Source: Rhodobacteraceae bacterium UBA6273
GTDB taxonomy: Bacteria; Pseudomonadota; Alphaproteobacteria; Rhodobacterales; Rhodobacteraceae
Direction of reading: 5' to 3'
NCBI GenBank assembly: GCA_002440625.1
Contig: DJUV01000230.1
Location: 1 to 6,624, forward strand
DNA: 6,624 nucleotides
Positions within the stretch are counted from its first letter, which is position 1. Every line of letters starts with the position of its first letter. The translations under genes were made by a program, and so were the position numbers. The notes under the pieces are model-generated. The model did no database searches and was not told the origin of the DNA. It worked only from the letters and a program-made list of their open reading frames with translations. Positions 1 through 5,656 of the stretch are shown piece after piece.

Positions 1-10
1 TTGTTCAAAT

Positions 11-44
11 ACCCCACGGGGGTCCGGGGGTGTGAAACCCCCGG
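11..44. repeat. Two adjacent GC-rich inverted repeats upstream of msrC
   Basis: Positions 11-15 (ACCCC) and 19-23 (GGGGT) form a 5-bp inverted repeat with a 3-nt loop. Immediately after it, 24-31 (CCGGGGGT) and 37-44 (ACCCCCGG) form a perfect 8-bp stem with a 5-nt loop. There is no T tract, so this is not a classic intrinsic terminator on the + strand. It could end the transcript of a gene left of the window, or be a dispersed palindromic repeat of the REP type. I suspect the latter from the general look of Rhodobacteraceae intergenic DNA, but this cannot be shown from a single copy. It lies only 19 nt before the msrC start codon. Confidence 0.6.
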
Positions 45-63
45 CGCTTGCCAAGGAACGGCC

Positions 64-519
64 ATGACCGTCGAATACTCCACCCTCGCCGCCACCATCG
101 CCAGCCTCACCGAAGGCGAGACCGACGAGGTCGCGCTGATGGCCACGGTTGCCTGCGAGGTTCACCACGCCGACGACCGCTTCGACTGGACCGGCTTTTA
201 CCGCGTGACCGGGCCGGAGATGCTCAAGATCGGCCCCTATCAGGGTGGCCATGGCTGTCTCGTCATCCCCTTCTCGCGTGGCGTCTGCGGGGCAGCGGCC
301 CGCACCGGCGAGATCCAGATCGTGCCCGATGTCGATGCCTTCCCCGGCCATATCGCCTGCGCTTCCTCCACAAGGTCAGAGATCGTGCTGCCGGTCTTCG
401 GGCCGGGAGGGCAGCTGATCGGCGTCTTCGACATCGACAGCGATCAGGCTGATGCCTTCACGGAAACGGACGGCGCGGCATTGGCCGAGATACTCGCTTC
501 GGTCTTCGGGCGCGGATGA
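64..519 (+). CDS. msrC: Free methionine-(R)-sulfoxide reductase (fRMsr, GAF fold)
   Basis: This cytoplasmic enzyme would reduce free L-methionine-(R)-sulfoxide to methionine, normally recycled by thioredoxin. It is 151 residues long and consists of one GAF domain. Diagnostic motifs are DWTGFY (41-46), GPYQG (57-61), GRG-like SRGVCG (71-76), FPGHIAC (93-99), SEIVLPVF (105-112) and FDIDS (122-126). Cysteines 65, 75 and 99 have spacings of 10 and 24, the same as the catalytic/resolving Cys84, Cys94 and Cys118 of E. coli YebR as I recall them. Glu106, Asp123 and Asp125 are the likely substrate-binding acids. The reading frame stays open to the window edge, but ATG at 64 is preferred because AAGGAA lies at 53-58 and the protein then begins as the family does. 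The upstream stretch is the inverted repeat, not protein-like sequence. The next gene overlaps its stop codon, so the two are probably translated together. Confidence 0.9.
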   Translation: MTVEYSTLAATIASLTEGETDEVALMATVACEVHHADDRFDWTGFYRVTGPEMLKIGPYQGGHGCLVIPFSRGVCGAAARTGEIQIVPDVDAFPGHIACASSTRSEIVLPVFGPGGQLIGVFDIDSDQADAFTETDGAALAEILASVFGRG

Positions 520-1295
520 TGGTGGCGGTTCATACCGGAAGCTGCCTCTGCGGCGGCACCGCCTTCGAGGCCGCGGCACCGCTCCGCGATGTCATCGCCT
601 GCCACTGCACGCAATGCCGCAGGACCTCCGGCCATTACTGGTCGGCAACCTCGGTGCAGCTTGACCGGTTCCGCCTGACGCGGGACGAAACCTTGCGCTG
701 GTACCGCTCCTCCGCCGAGGCGGCGCGCGGCTTCTGCGGCACCTGCGGCGCGAGCCTCTTCTGGAAGCCCGAGGGCGAAGAGCGTCTCGCCATTGCCGCA
801 GGGGCGTTCGACGGGGCGACCGGCCTTGTCACCGACAGCCACATCTTCACCGAAAGTGCGGGCGACTATTACCGCCCCGAAGGCCCCCCGCCGCCCCCTG
901 CCGCGAAGCCCGCCCGGCTTTCCTGTTCCTGCCTCTGCGGCGGCGCTGCCTTCGACCTTCCCGGCCCGGCAGGCGAGATCACCGCCTGCCATTGCCGCCA
1001 GTGCCGCAAGCTTTCGGGACATTACTCCGCCTCTTTCGACGCGGATGAGGCGCATATCGACTGGCGCCGCCGCGACACTTTGGGCACCTACGAAACCCCG
1101 GGCCGGGGCCAGCGCGGGTTCTGCACCCGTTGCGGGTCGAGCCTCTGGTTCCGCTCCTCCGCCGGCGAGTTCTCGGTCGAAGCCGGTGCGGTCAGCGGTC
1201 CTACGGGCGGGCGGCTGACGAGCCATATCTTCGTGGCCTCCAAGGGCGATTATTACGGGATCGACGACGGCCTGCCGCAATCCGGCGGCTGGTAG
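516..1295 (+). CDS. Tandem-domain GFA/CENP-V family zinc protein
   Basis: The 259-residue protein contains two complete GFA (glutathione-dependent formaldehyde-activating enzyme/CENP-V type) domains, about residues 6-121 and 135-250, joined by a proline-rich linker with five prolines at 124-128. Each copy carries the full zinc-cysteine set. Copy 1 has C10-x-C12, C29-x-C31-x2-C34 and C74-x2-C77. Copy 2 has C139-x-C141, C158-x-C160-x2-C163 and C203-x2-C206. All seven cysteines are offset by exactly 129 residues. Both copies also share SGHY, GFC and HIF...GDYY motifs. Single-domain family members are about 110-190 residues, so this looks like an internal duplication. The family name comes from an enzyme proposed to join formaldehyde to glutathione, but most members are uncharacterised and the substrate here is unknown. 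ATG at 516 overlaps the msrC stop (ATGA); a second ATG at 519 is equally possible. No strong ribosome binding site is visible, which fits translational coupling. Confidence 0.88.
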   Translation: MMVAVHTGSCLCGGTAFEAAAPLRDVIACHCTQCRRTSGHYWSATSVQLDRFRLTRDETLRWYRSSAEAARGFCGTCGASLFWKPEGEERLAIAAGAFDGATGLVTDSHIFTESAGDYYRPEGPPPPPAAKPARLSCSCLCGGAAFDLPGPAGEITACHCRQCRKLSGHYSASFDADEAHIDWRRRDTLGTYETPGRGQRGFCTRCGSSLWFRSSAGEFSVEAGAVSGPTGGRLTSHIFVASKGDYYGIDDGLPQSGGW

Positions 1296-1357
1296 CCGCA
1301 CGGCCCCTTGACCGCCGCGCGGCTTTCCGTCAGCGCTTGCGGGGCGGAGGGCGTGAC

Positions 1358-1978
1358 ATGTGGGACCTGCTTCAGACCTATCCGGCGACAGAGCTTGCCG
1401 CCTTCACGGCGGCGGGGCTGGCGCTCAACCTCACGCCGGGGGCAGATGTGATGTTCGCCACCGCTTCGGGTCTTCGTGGCGGTCCGAAGGCCGGGATGGC
1501 GGCGGGCCTTGGCGTCGGCCTTGGCGGCGCGCTGCATGTCTCGCTGGCGGCCCTCGGCCTTTCGGCGCTGATCGCGGCGCATCCGGGCGCCCTGACCGCG
1601 ATCCGCTGGATCGGCGCCGCCTATCTCCTCTGGCTCGCCGTCGCCTCCTGGAGAAGCGGTCCGGCCAGGGAGCAGGGCGGCGCGCTGTCCCCGTTGGCGG
1701 CGATCCGGCGCGGGTTTCTTGCGAATGTGCTGAACCCCAAGGTGATCCTCTTCATCCTCGCCTTCCTGCCGCAGTTCACCAACCCGGCCTGGGGGCCGGT
1801 CTGGCAGCAGATCGTGCTTCTGGGCGCGATCTTTACTGTCACTGGTACGCTGGTGACGATGGGCTATGGCGCGCTGGCGGGCGCGCTGGGGCAGACGCTT
1901 GCCCGGCGCATGTCGGTCCTGAACAAGGTGGCCGGCGTCATGTTCGCGGGCCTCGCCGCCCGTCTGGTATGGGAGTGA
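1358..1978 (+). CDS. LysE/RhtB-family amino-acid exporter
   Basis: This is a 206-residue inner-membrane protein of the LysE/RhtB translocator superfamily, which exports amino acids or related small molecules. Family signatures are the NLTPGAD motif (24-30) in the first membrane helix, the GLRGGPKAG segment (38-46) after it, and NPKVILF (126-132). About six hydrophobic segments can be read, roughly at 12-34, 47-71, 78-97, 119-140, 150-177 and 187-204, as expected for the family. Length is typical (200-210). The frame is open far upstream, but ATG at 1358 is chosen because GGAGG lies at 1346-1350 and the upstream part is antisense-free shadow of the GFA gene. The substrate cannot be told from sequence. 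The next gene begins 3 nt after this stop and encodes a homocysteine methyltransferase-like enzyme, so a methionine-, homocysteine- or homoserine-like substrate is a reasonable but unproven guess. Confidence 0.88.
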   Translation: MWDLLQTYPATELAAFTAAGLALNLTPGADVMFATASGLRGGPKAGMAAGLGVGLGGALHVSLAALGLSALIAAHPGALTAIRWIGAAYLLWLAVASWRSGPAREQGGALSPLAAIRRGFLANVLNPKVILFILAFLPQFTNPAWGPVWQQIVLLGAIFTVTGTLVTMGYGALAGALGQTLARRMSVLNKVAGVMFAGLAARLVWE

Positions 1979-1981
1979 GTC

Positions 1982-2875
1982 ATGGCTGAGATCGTACTTC
2001 TTGACGGCGGCATGGGACAGGAACTGGTGGCGCGGTCGGGCGAACCGCCGACGCCCCTCTGGTCCACGCAGGTGATGATCGACCATCCCGGCCTCGTCCG
2101 GGAGGTTCATGCCGACTATTTCGCCGCCGGCGCGACGGTTGCCACAACCAACACCTATGCGATCCACCATGACCGTCTTGAAAAGTTCGGCATCGACGAT
2201 CGGTTCAACGCCCTGCACACGCAGGCACTTGCCGAGGCAGCCTCGGCCCGCGCCGCGCATGGATCGGGGCGCATCGCCGGATCGCTTGGGCCGCTCGTCG
2301 CCTCCTACCGGCCCGAAACCCATCCGCCGCACGCGGAATCCGTGGCTAAATACGCCGAAATCGCCGGGATGCTCGCCCCCGTCGTCGATCTTTTCCTTGC
2401 CGAGACGGTCGCCTCGCTCGCCCATGCGCGGGCGGTGCTTGAAGGCGCCATGACCGCCGGCAAGCCGGTCTGGCTTTCCGTCACCGTGGATGACGAGGAT
2501 GGCTCCCGGCTCCGGTCGGGGGAGCCTGTGGCCGACCTTGTGCCCATCGTTGCGAAAGGCGCGGGCGCGATCCTTGCCAATTGCTCCGCGCCCGAGGCGA
2601 TGGCGGCGGCGCTTCAGGTCTTCAAGGGCTTCGGCCTGCCCTTCGGCGCCTATGCCAACGGTTTCCAGCAAATCACCAAGGAGTTCCTGAAGGACAATCC
2701 GACCGTGGATGCGCTGACCGCCCGGCCCGAGATGACGCCCGCGCTTTACGCCGATTTCGCGCTTCGCTGGGTCGGCATGGGCGCGACCATCATCGGCGGC
2801 TGCTGCGAGACCACCCCCGCCCATATTGCCGAGATCGCCCGGAGGCTGAGGGCGGAAGGTCATGCCGTGGTCTGA
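1982..2875 (+). CDS. Homocysteine S-methyltransferase-family protein
   Basis: This 297-residue protein has the zinc-dependent homocysteine S-methyltransferase (Pfam S-methyl_trans) fold, shared by MmuM, betaine-homocysteine methyltransferase and the N-terminal domain of MetH. Such enzymes move a methyl group to homocysteine to make methionine. The three zinc cysteines are present: Cys201 in the NCS motif (200-202) and Cys274-Cys275 in GGCCETTPAHI (272-282). Other family signatures are DGGMG (8-12), TTNTY (55-59), GSLGP (100-104) and E141. The length matches stand-alone enzymes of the MmuM type, so S-methylmethionine is a possible donor, but donor specificity cannot be read from these motifs and no symbol is assigned. 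ATG at 1982 follows GGGAG at 1971-1975 and sits 3 nt after the exporter stop, a clear operon arrangement. The rluA gene follows after 41 nt. Confidence 0.88.
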   Translation: MAEIVLLDGGMGQELVARSGEPPTPLWSTQVMIDHPGLVREVHADYFAAGATVATTNTYAIHHDRLEKFGIDDRFNALHTQALAEAASARAAHGSGRIAGSLGPLVASYRPETHPPHAESVAKYAEIAGMLAPVVDLFLAETVASLAHARAVLEGAMTAGKPVWLSVTVDDEDGSRLRSGEPVADLVPIVAKGAGAILANCSAPEAMAAALQVFKGFGLPFGAYANGFQQITKEFLKDNPTVDALTARPEMTPALYADFALRWVGMGATIIGGCCETTPAHIAEIARRLRAEGHAVV

Positions 2876-2916
2876 GGGGCTGCGCCCGGCTTGCCCTCGT
2901 GCTATTCCGGCGCGCC

Positions 2917-3573
2917 ATGACCGATGCCGAGTATAACCCGCCCGATGAACCCCTGCGCCTGATCCATGCCGATCATGCGCTTGTCGTCGTCGACAAGCCC
3001 GCCGGCCTTCTGACCGTGCCGGGCAAGGGCGAACACCTCGCCGATTGCCTGATTTCCCGCCTGAAAAGTGTCTACCCGGAGGTGCTGCTCGTCCACCGGC
3101 TCGACCGCGACACTTCCGGCGTGATCGTCTTTGCCCTGACCGCCCACGCCCAGCGCGACATCTCCATGCAGTTCGAGTTGCGGAAGACGAAGAAGGCCTA
3201 CCGCGCCCGGCTTTGGGGTCATCTGGAGCCAAAGACCGGCACCGTCGACCTGCCGCTCTGCGCCGACTGGCCGAACCGGCCGCGCCAGCATGTCGACCAT
3301 GAAAACGGCAGACCCGCCCAGACCGATTGGAAGGTTCTTGGCCACGACCCCGACGGCACCACCCGTGTCCGCCTGATGCCGCTGACCGGGCGAAGTCACC
3401 AGCTTCGTGTTCACATGCTGGTGCTCGGCCATCCGATCCTTGGCGATCCCCTCTACGCCGAAGGCCCGGCGCGCGACTTTCCCCGGCTGATGCTCCATGC
3501 CGAAAGCCTGCGCTTCAACCATCCGGAGACCGGCCACGGCGCGACCTTCACCGCGCCGGTGCCGTTCCGGTGA
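2917..3573 (+). CDS. rluA: Dual-specificity rRNA/tRNA pseudouridine synthase RluA
   Basis: This 218-residue protein converts uridine to pseudouridine in structured RNA. It resembles E. coli RluA (219 aa), which modifies 23S rRNA U746 and U32 of some tRNAs. The catalytic motif HRLDRDTSG is at 60-68, with Asp63 as the nucleophile. Other matches that I recall from E. coli RluA are YNPPDEP near the N-terminus (6-12), DKPAGLLTVPG (26-36), DLPLCADWPNRP (111-122), TGRSHQLRVHML (157-168) and GHPILGD (171-177). There is no N-terminal S4 domain, as expected for RluA and unlike RluC or RluD. ATG at 2917 is chosen because the protein then starts like E. coli RluA. An in-frame GTG at 2899 is possible but would add only a non-family extension. 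No convincing ribosome binding site is seen. Its stop overlaps the next start. Confidence 0.92.
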   Translation: MTDAEYNPPDEPLRLIHADHALVVVDKPAGLLTVPGKGEHLADCLISRLKSVYPEVLLVHRLDRDTSGVIVFALTAHAQRDISMQFELRKTKKAYRARLWGHLEPKTGTVDLPLCADWPNRPRQHVDHENGRPAQTDWKVLGHDPDGTTRVRLMPLTGRSHQLRVHMLVLGHPILGDPLYAEGPARDFPRLMLHAESLRFNHPETGHGATFTAPVPFR

Positions 3574-4073
3574 TCCTGAAGCACCACGACAGCGGCGAGA
3601 CCCGATCCGAGGCGCTCTATTCCGACTGCGGCACCTACCGCTACCGGCTGTCGCGCGACTGGGGCGACGGCCCCCGGATCGCTTTCATCATGCTGAACCC
3701 ATCGACCGCATCCGAGCTTCGGAACGACCCGACGGTCGCCCGCTGTGAGGGCCGGGCGCGGCGGGGCGGATATGGCGGCTTCGATGTCCTGAACCTCTTC
3801 GCCTTCCGCGCGACCCGGCCCGAGGATCTGCGTGCCGCCGCCGATCCCATCGGTGCGGGCAATGCCGAGACGGTCATCGCGACCGCAAGGAAAGCCGCGA
3901 CGGTGATCTGCGGCTGGGGTCTGCATGGCACCGACCTTGGGCAAGGCAGCGCTATGCGCGGGGCGCTGGCGGCAAGCGGCATCCCGCTTTGGCATCTTGG
4001 CCTGACCCGCGACCTTCACCCGCGCCATCCGCTCTATGTCGCCAATGCGGTTGAGCCGATGCCCTGGCTCTGA
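3570..4073 (+). CDS. DUF1643 domain protein of unknown function
   Basis: The 167-residue protein matches the DUF1643 family by its conserved blocks: YRYRLSRDW (23-31), AFIMLNPSTA (38-47), NDPTVARC (52-59), GYGGFDVLNLFAFRAT (67-82), DPIG (92-95), VICGWG (112-117) and the C-terminal HPRHPLY (150-156). No function is established for the family that I can state with confidence. There is no signal peptide or membrane segment, so it is probably cytoplasmic. The start is inferred: a GTG at 3570-3572 overlaps the rluA stop codon (GTGA), giving a 4-nt overlap and likely translational coupling. The first in-frame ATG (3690) would delete the first conserved block and is rejected. Its position at the end of the exporter-methyltransferase-rluA run suggests co-transcription, but gives no clear clue to its task. 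Confidence 0.85.
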   Translation: MILKHHDSGETRSEALYSDCGTYRYRLSRDWGDGPRIAFIMLNPSTASELRNDPTVARCEGRARRGGYGGFDVLNLFAFRATRPEDLRAAADPIGAGNAETVIATARKAATVICGWGLHGTDLGQGSAMRGALAASGIPLWHLGLTRDLHPRHPLYVANAVEPMPWL

Positions 4074-4116
4074 CCTCGCGGGGAAACTGCCGAAAATTCG
4101 AAGCATCGCACCGGCT

Positions 4117-4132
4117 TTACCTCCGCCTTAAC
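4117..4132 (+). promoter_or_regulatory. CtrA-like binding site upstream of the RTX gene
   Basis: TTAC (4117-4120), seven bases, then TTAAC (4128-4132) differ by one base from the alphaproteobacterial CtrA consensus TTAA-N7-TTAAC. The site lies 64 nt before the RTX start codon, in the 123-nt stretch 4074-4196 that separates the DUF1643 gene from the RTX gene. A short CCCG-ATGA-CGGG hairpin (4147-4158) and a 10-bp palindrome (4165-4174) lie between the site and the ribosome binding site. A-T runs are rare in this DNA, which makes the match a little more notable, but no clear -10 element confirms a promoter here. Confidence 0.3.
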
Positions 4133-4196
4133 GGCCTTCCTGCAAACCCGATGACGGGATGAACCCGCGCGCGGCGCGGCGAAGGGGAGGGCTGCC

Positions 4197-5144
4197 ATGC
4201 TGATGTTTGCCGGGCTTCTGGGCCTGCTTGCCGCCGGGATGAGCGTGGATTTCACCGGCCTGACGCAGTCGGAAAGCGATCACGAAGGCGAGGAGGGCGA
4301 GGGCGAAACCTCACCCCCGATCGAGGGCACGCACGGGGACGACATCATTTCGGGCGACGGCGGTGGTGATCCCGCCGACGACCTGATCCTCGCCGGTGGC
4401 GGCGACGATCAGGTCAACGGCTATGCCGGGAATGACACGCTGAAAGGCGAGGGCGGCGATGACCAGCTTCTCGGCGGGGAGGGCGACGACAGTCTCGATG
4501 GCGGCGACGGCGATGACAGTCTGACCGGCGGCAACGGGGCCGATACGCTCACCGGCGGAGGCGGGAATGACAGCCTTGCCGGGCAGGAAGGCGATGACAG
4601 CCTGACGGGCGGCGCGGGCGACGACAGCCTGATCGGCGGCGGCGGGGAGGATCGACTCGATGGCGGCGAAGGAAATGACGCGCTGGAGGGCGGGCGGGGC
4701 GATGACAACCTGACGGGCGGGGCCGGTAAGGACACGCTGATGGGCGGCGAGGGGAGCGACAGGCTCGACGGAAGGGAAGCACCGGGTGAGGCACAGGAGA
4801 GAGACTACCTCAATGGCGGCGCGGGCGATGATACGCTGAGTGCCGAGGCGGACGACTGGGCGACGGGCGGCGCCGGGGCGGACCAGTTCGCCATCGCCGG
4901 TCATGGCGGGGATGAGGCCGGGCCAGCCACCATCGGCGACTATGATCCCAAGGAGGATCAACTCATGCTCCTCTACGATCCCGCCGTCCACCCCGACCCG
5001 ACCGTCACGGTCGAGCCGCCGGAGGTTGAGGGTGGCGCTCACCGCGTTCTGATCGACGGAATCACCGTGGCCCATGTCTTTGGCGCCAGTCATATCGACC
5101 CGGCGGATATCCTCGTCCGGCCCGAGGCTGCGCCGGGCGGCTGA
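4197..5144 (+). CDS. RTX (haemolysin-type) calcium-binding repeat protein
   Basis: The 315-residue protein is very acidic and rich in glycine. Layout: a hydrophobic N-terminal stretch (residues 1-16, no basic residues), an acidic linker (24-37), a degenerate repeat near 44-51, then 14 uninterrupted RTX nonapeptides of the GGxGxDxLx type at 67-192, two more partial repeats near 207-214 and 224-231, and a C-terminal beta-rich module (about 232-308) with IGDYDPKEDQL (246-256), a pattern common after RTX blocks. RTX repeats bind calcium in a beta-roll outside the cell, and most such proteins are exported by type I secretion through a C-terminal signal. No catalytic domain is visible, so the role is unknown. 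ATG 4197 follows an excellent ribosome binding site, AAGGGGAGG at 4182-4190. No secretion genes are in the window. The hydrophobic N-terminus is odd for a type I substrate. Confidence 0.88.
   Translation: MLMFAGLLGLLAAGMSVDFTGLTQSESDHEGEEGEGETSPPIEGTHGDDIISGDGGGDPADDLILAGGGDDQVNGYAGNDTLKGEGGDDQLLGGEGDDSLDGGDGDDSLTGGNGADTLTGGGGNDSLAGQEGDDSLTGGAGDDSLIGGGGEDRLDGGEGNDALEGGRGDDNLTGGAGKDTLMGGEGSDRLDGREAPGEAQERDYLNGGAGDDTLSAEADDWATGGAGADQFAIAGHGGDEAGPATIGDYDPKEDQLMLLYDPAVHPDPTVTVEPPEVEGGAHRVLIDGITVAHVFGASHIDPADILVRPEAAPGG
4395..4772 (+). repeat. Fourteen 27-nt tandem repeats coding RTX nonapeptides
   Basis: Residues 67-192 of the RTX protein are exactly 14 nine-residue units with no insertion or deletion, from GGGDDQVNG to GEGSDRLDG. 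At the DNA level this is a diverged 27-nt tandem array, with GGCGAYGAC-like cores encoding G-D-D or G-N-D. Position 6 of each unit is Asp throughout, and position 8 is Leu in all but the first unit (Val). Individual units differ enough in third positions that recent copy-number change is not obvious. Confidence 0.85.
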
Positions 5145-5180
5145 ATCCGCTTCCCTTCGGGCCCGATTCCCCCTATACGC

Positions 5181-5212
5181 CCGCATCCGTCAGAAATGCG
5201 GAGACTCCACGG
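5181..5212 (+). promoter_or_regulatory. Candidate structured leader of rpsO
   Basis: CCGCAT (5181-5186) pairs perfectly with ATGCGG (5196-5201), closing a 9-nt loop. The first four loop bases, CCGT (5187-5190), are complementary to ACGG (5209-5212), so an H-type pseudoknot is possible, with linkers of 0, 5 and 7 nt. S15 is known to repress its own translation by binding structured leaders, a pseudoknot in E. coli and different folds in other phyla, so such an element is expected here. The zero-length first linker is strained, and opening the T5186-A5196 pair would relieve it. A weak -10-like CTATAC lies at 5173-5178 without a good -35. A 4-bp helix CCTT (5248-5251) with AAGG (5259-5262) could partly hide the ribosome binding site. 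Confidence 0.35.
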
Positions 5213-5270
5213 GCCTTGCTGGACGACATCCCGGCTCGCGCCATAACCCTTCTTCTGAAAGGAGACCCCG

Positions 5271-5540
5271 ATGTCGATTACGGCTGAAGATAAAGCCCGC
5301 GTGATGAAGGAATATGCGACCAAGGAAGGCGACACCGGCTCGCCCGAAGTTCAGGTCGCGATCCTCTCGTCCCGCATCGCCACGCTGACCGAGCATTTCA
5401 AGAGCCACAAGAAGGACAACCACTCCCGTCGTGGCCTTCTGATGATGGTCGCCCAGCGCCGCAAGCTTCTCGACTACCTCAAGAAGACCGACGAAGCGCG
5501 CTACAACGTGCTGATCGCCAAGCTCGGTCTGCGCCGCTGA
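5271..5540 (+). CDS. rpsO: 30S ribosomal protein S15
   Basis: This is a complete 89-residue S15, the usual length. It binds 16S rRNA at the central three-way junction early in 30S platform assembly. Recognisable family blocks are [17 protein letters not shown] (20-36), [19 protein letters not shown] (39-57), the [10 protein letters not shown] segment (63-72) and the C-terminal [12 protein letters not shown] (78-89). ATG 5271 is preceded by AAAGGAG at 5258-5264, a near-ideal ribosome binding site. A 126-nt stretch separates it from the RTX gene, and a strong intrinsic terminator follows 24 nt after the stop. In many bacteria truB lies just upstream and pnp just downstream. Neither is adjacent here: the left neighbour is the RTX gene, and pnp starts only at 6419 beyond a reversed acetyltransferase gene. 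Confidence 0.98.
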   Translation: MSITAEDKARVMKEYATKEGDTGSPEVQVAILSSRIATLTEHFKSHKKDNHSRRGLLMMVAQRRKLLDYLKKTDEARYNVLIAKLGLRR

Positions 5541-5564
5541 TCGCGGTCAGAGGGTAAGGATTGG

Positions 5565-5601
5565 AACGCTCGCACCGGAAGGTGCGGGCGTTTTGCGTTT
5601 T
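5565..5601 (+). terminator. Strong intrinsic terminator of rpsO
   Basis: The 12-bp stem pairs 5565-5576 (AACGCTCGCACC) with 5581-5592 (GGTGCGGGCGTT), all pairs matched with a single T-G wobble. The tetraloop is GGAA, a stable GNRA type. The 3' side runs into TTTT (5591-5594), followed by GCG and another TTTT (5598-5601). It begins 24 nt after the rpsO stop codon. On the opposite strand there is no U tract, so it is not an obvious terminator for the converging acetyltransferase gene. Confidence 0.93.
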
Positions 5602-5656
5602 GGGTGCTGAATGGAGCCATAGGTCAGCATCGGCCCGGGCCGTGTCGGGCGCAGCG

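Noticed and set aside
1..63. An extended msrC start at the TTG in position 1
   Set aside because: This would translate the inverted repeat. ATG 64 has a ribosome binding site and matches the family N-terminus.
444..1301. A 285-codon - strand frame over the GFA gene
   Set aside because: Its composition is Ala/Arg/Gly shadow-like, and the + strand protein has 14 conserved cysteines in two domains.
1253..3232. A 659-codon open frame on the - strand across the exporter, methyltransferase and rluA genes
   Set aside because: It is rich in Arg, Gly and Ala with no recognisable domain, and it lies antisense to three genes with clear family motifs. Long antisense frames are expected in DNA with strong third-position G/C bias.
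4395..4772. Regular tandem repeats considered as a CRISPR array or minisatellite
   Set aside because: The repeats are contiguous, coding, diverged and 27 nt long without spacers. They encode RTX nonapeptides.
5151..5161. A small C-UUCG-G-like hairpin after the RTX stop as a terminator
   Set aside because: Only two to three base pairs can form and no T tract follows.
4311..5186. A 291-codon - strand frame over the RTX gene with repeated hydrophobic units
   Set aside because: The periodic pattern is the complement of the 27-nt RTX repeats. The + strand gene has an excellent ribosome binding site and family motifs.
5631..5642. A perfect 12-bp palindrome CGGCCCGGGCCG between the rpsO terminator and the GNAT stop
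   Set aside because: Short G/C-only palindromes arise easily in this DNA. There is no spacer, T tract or second copy in the window to suggest a function.
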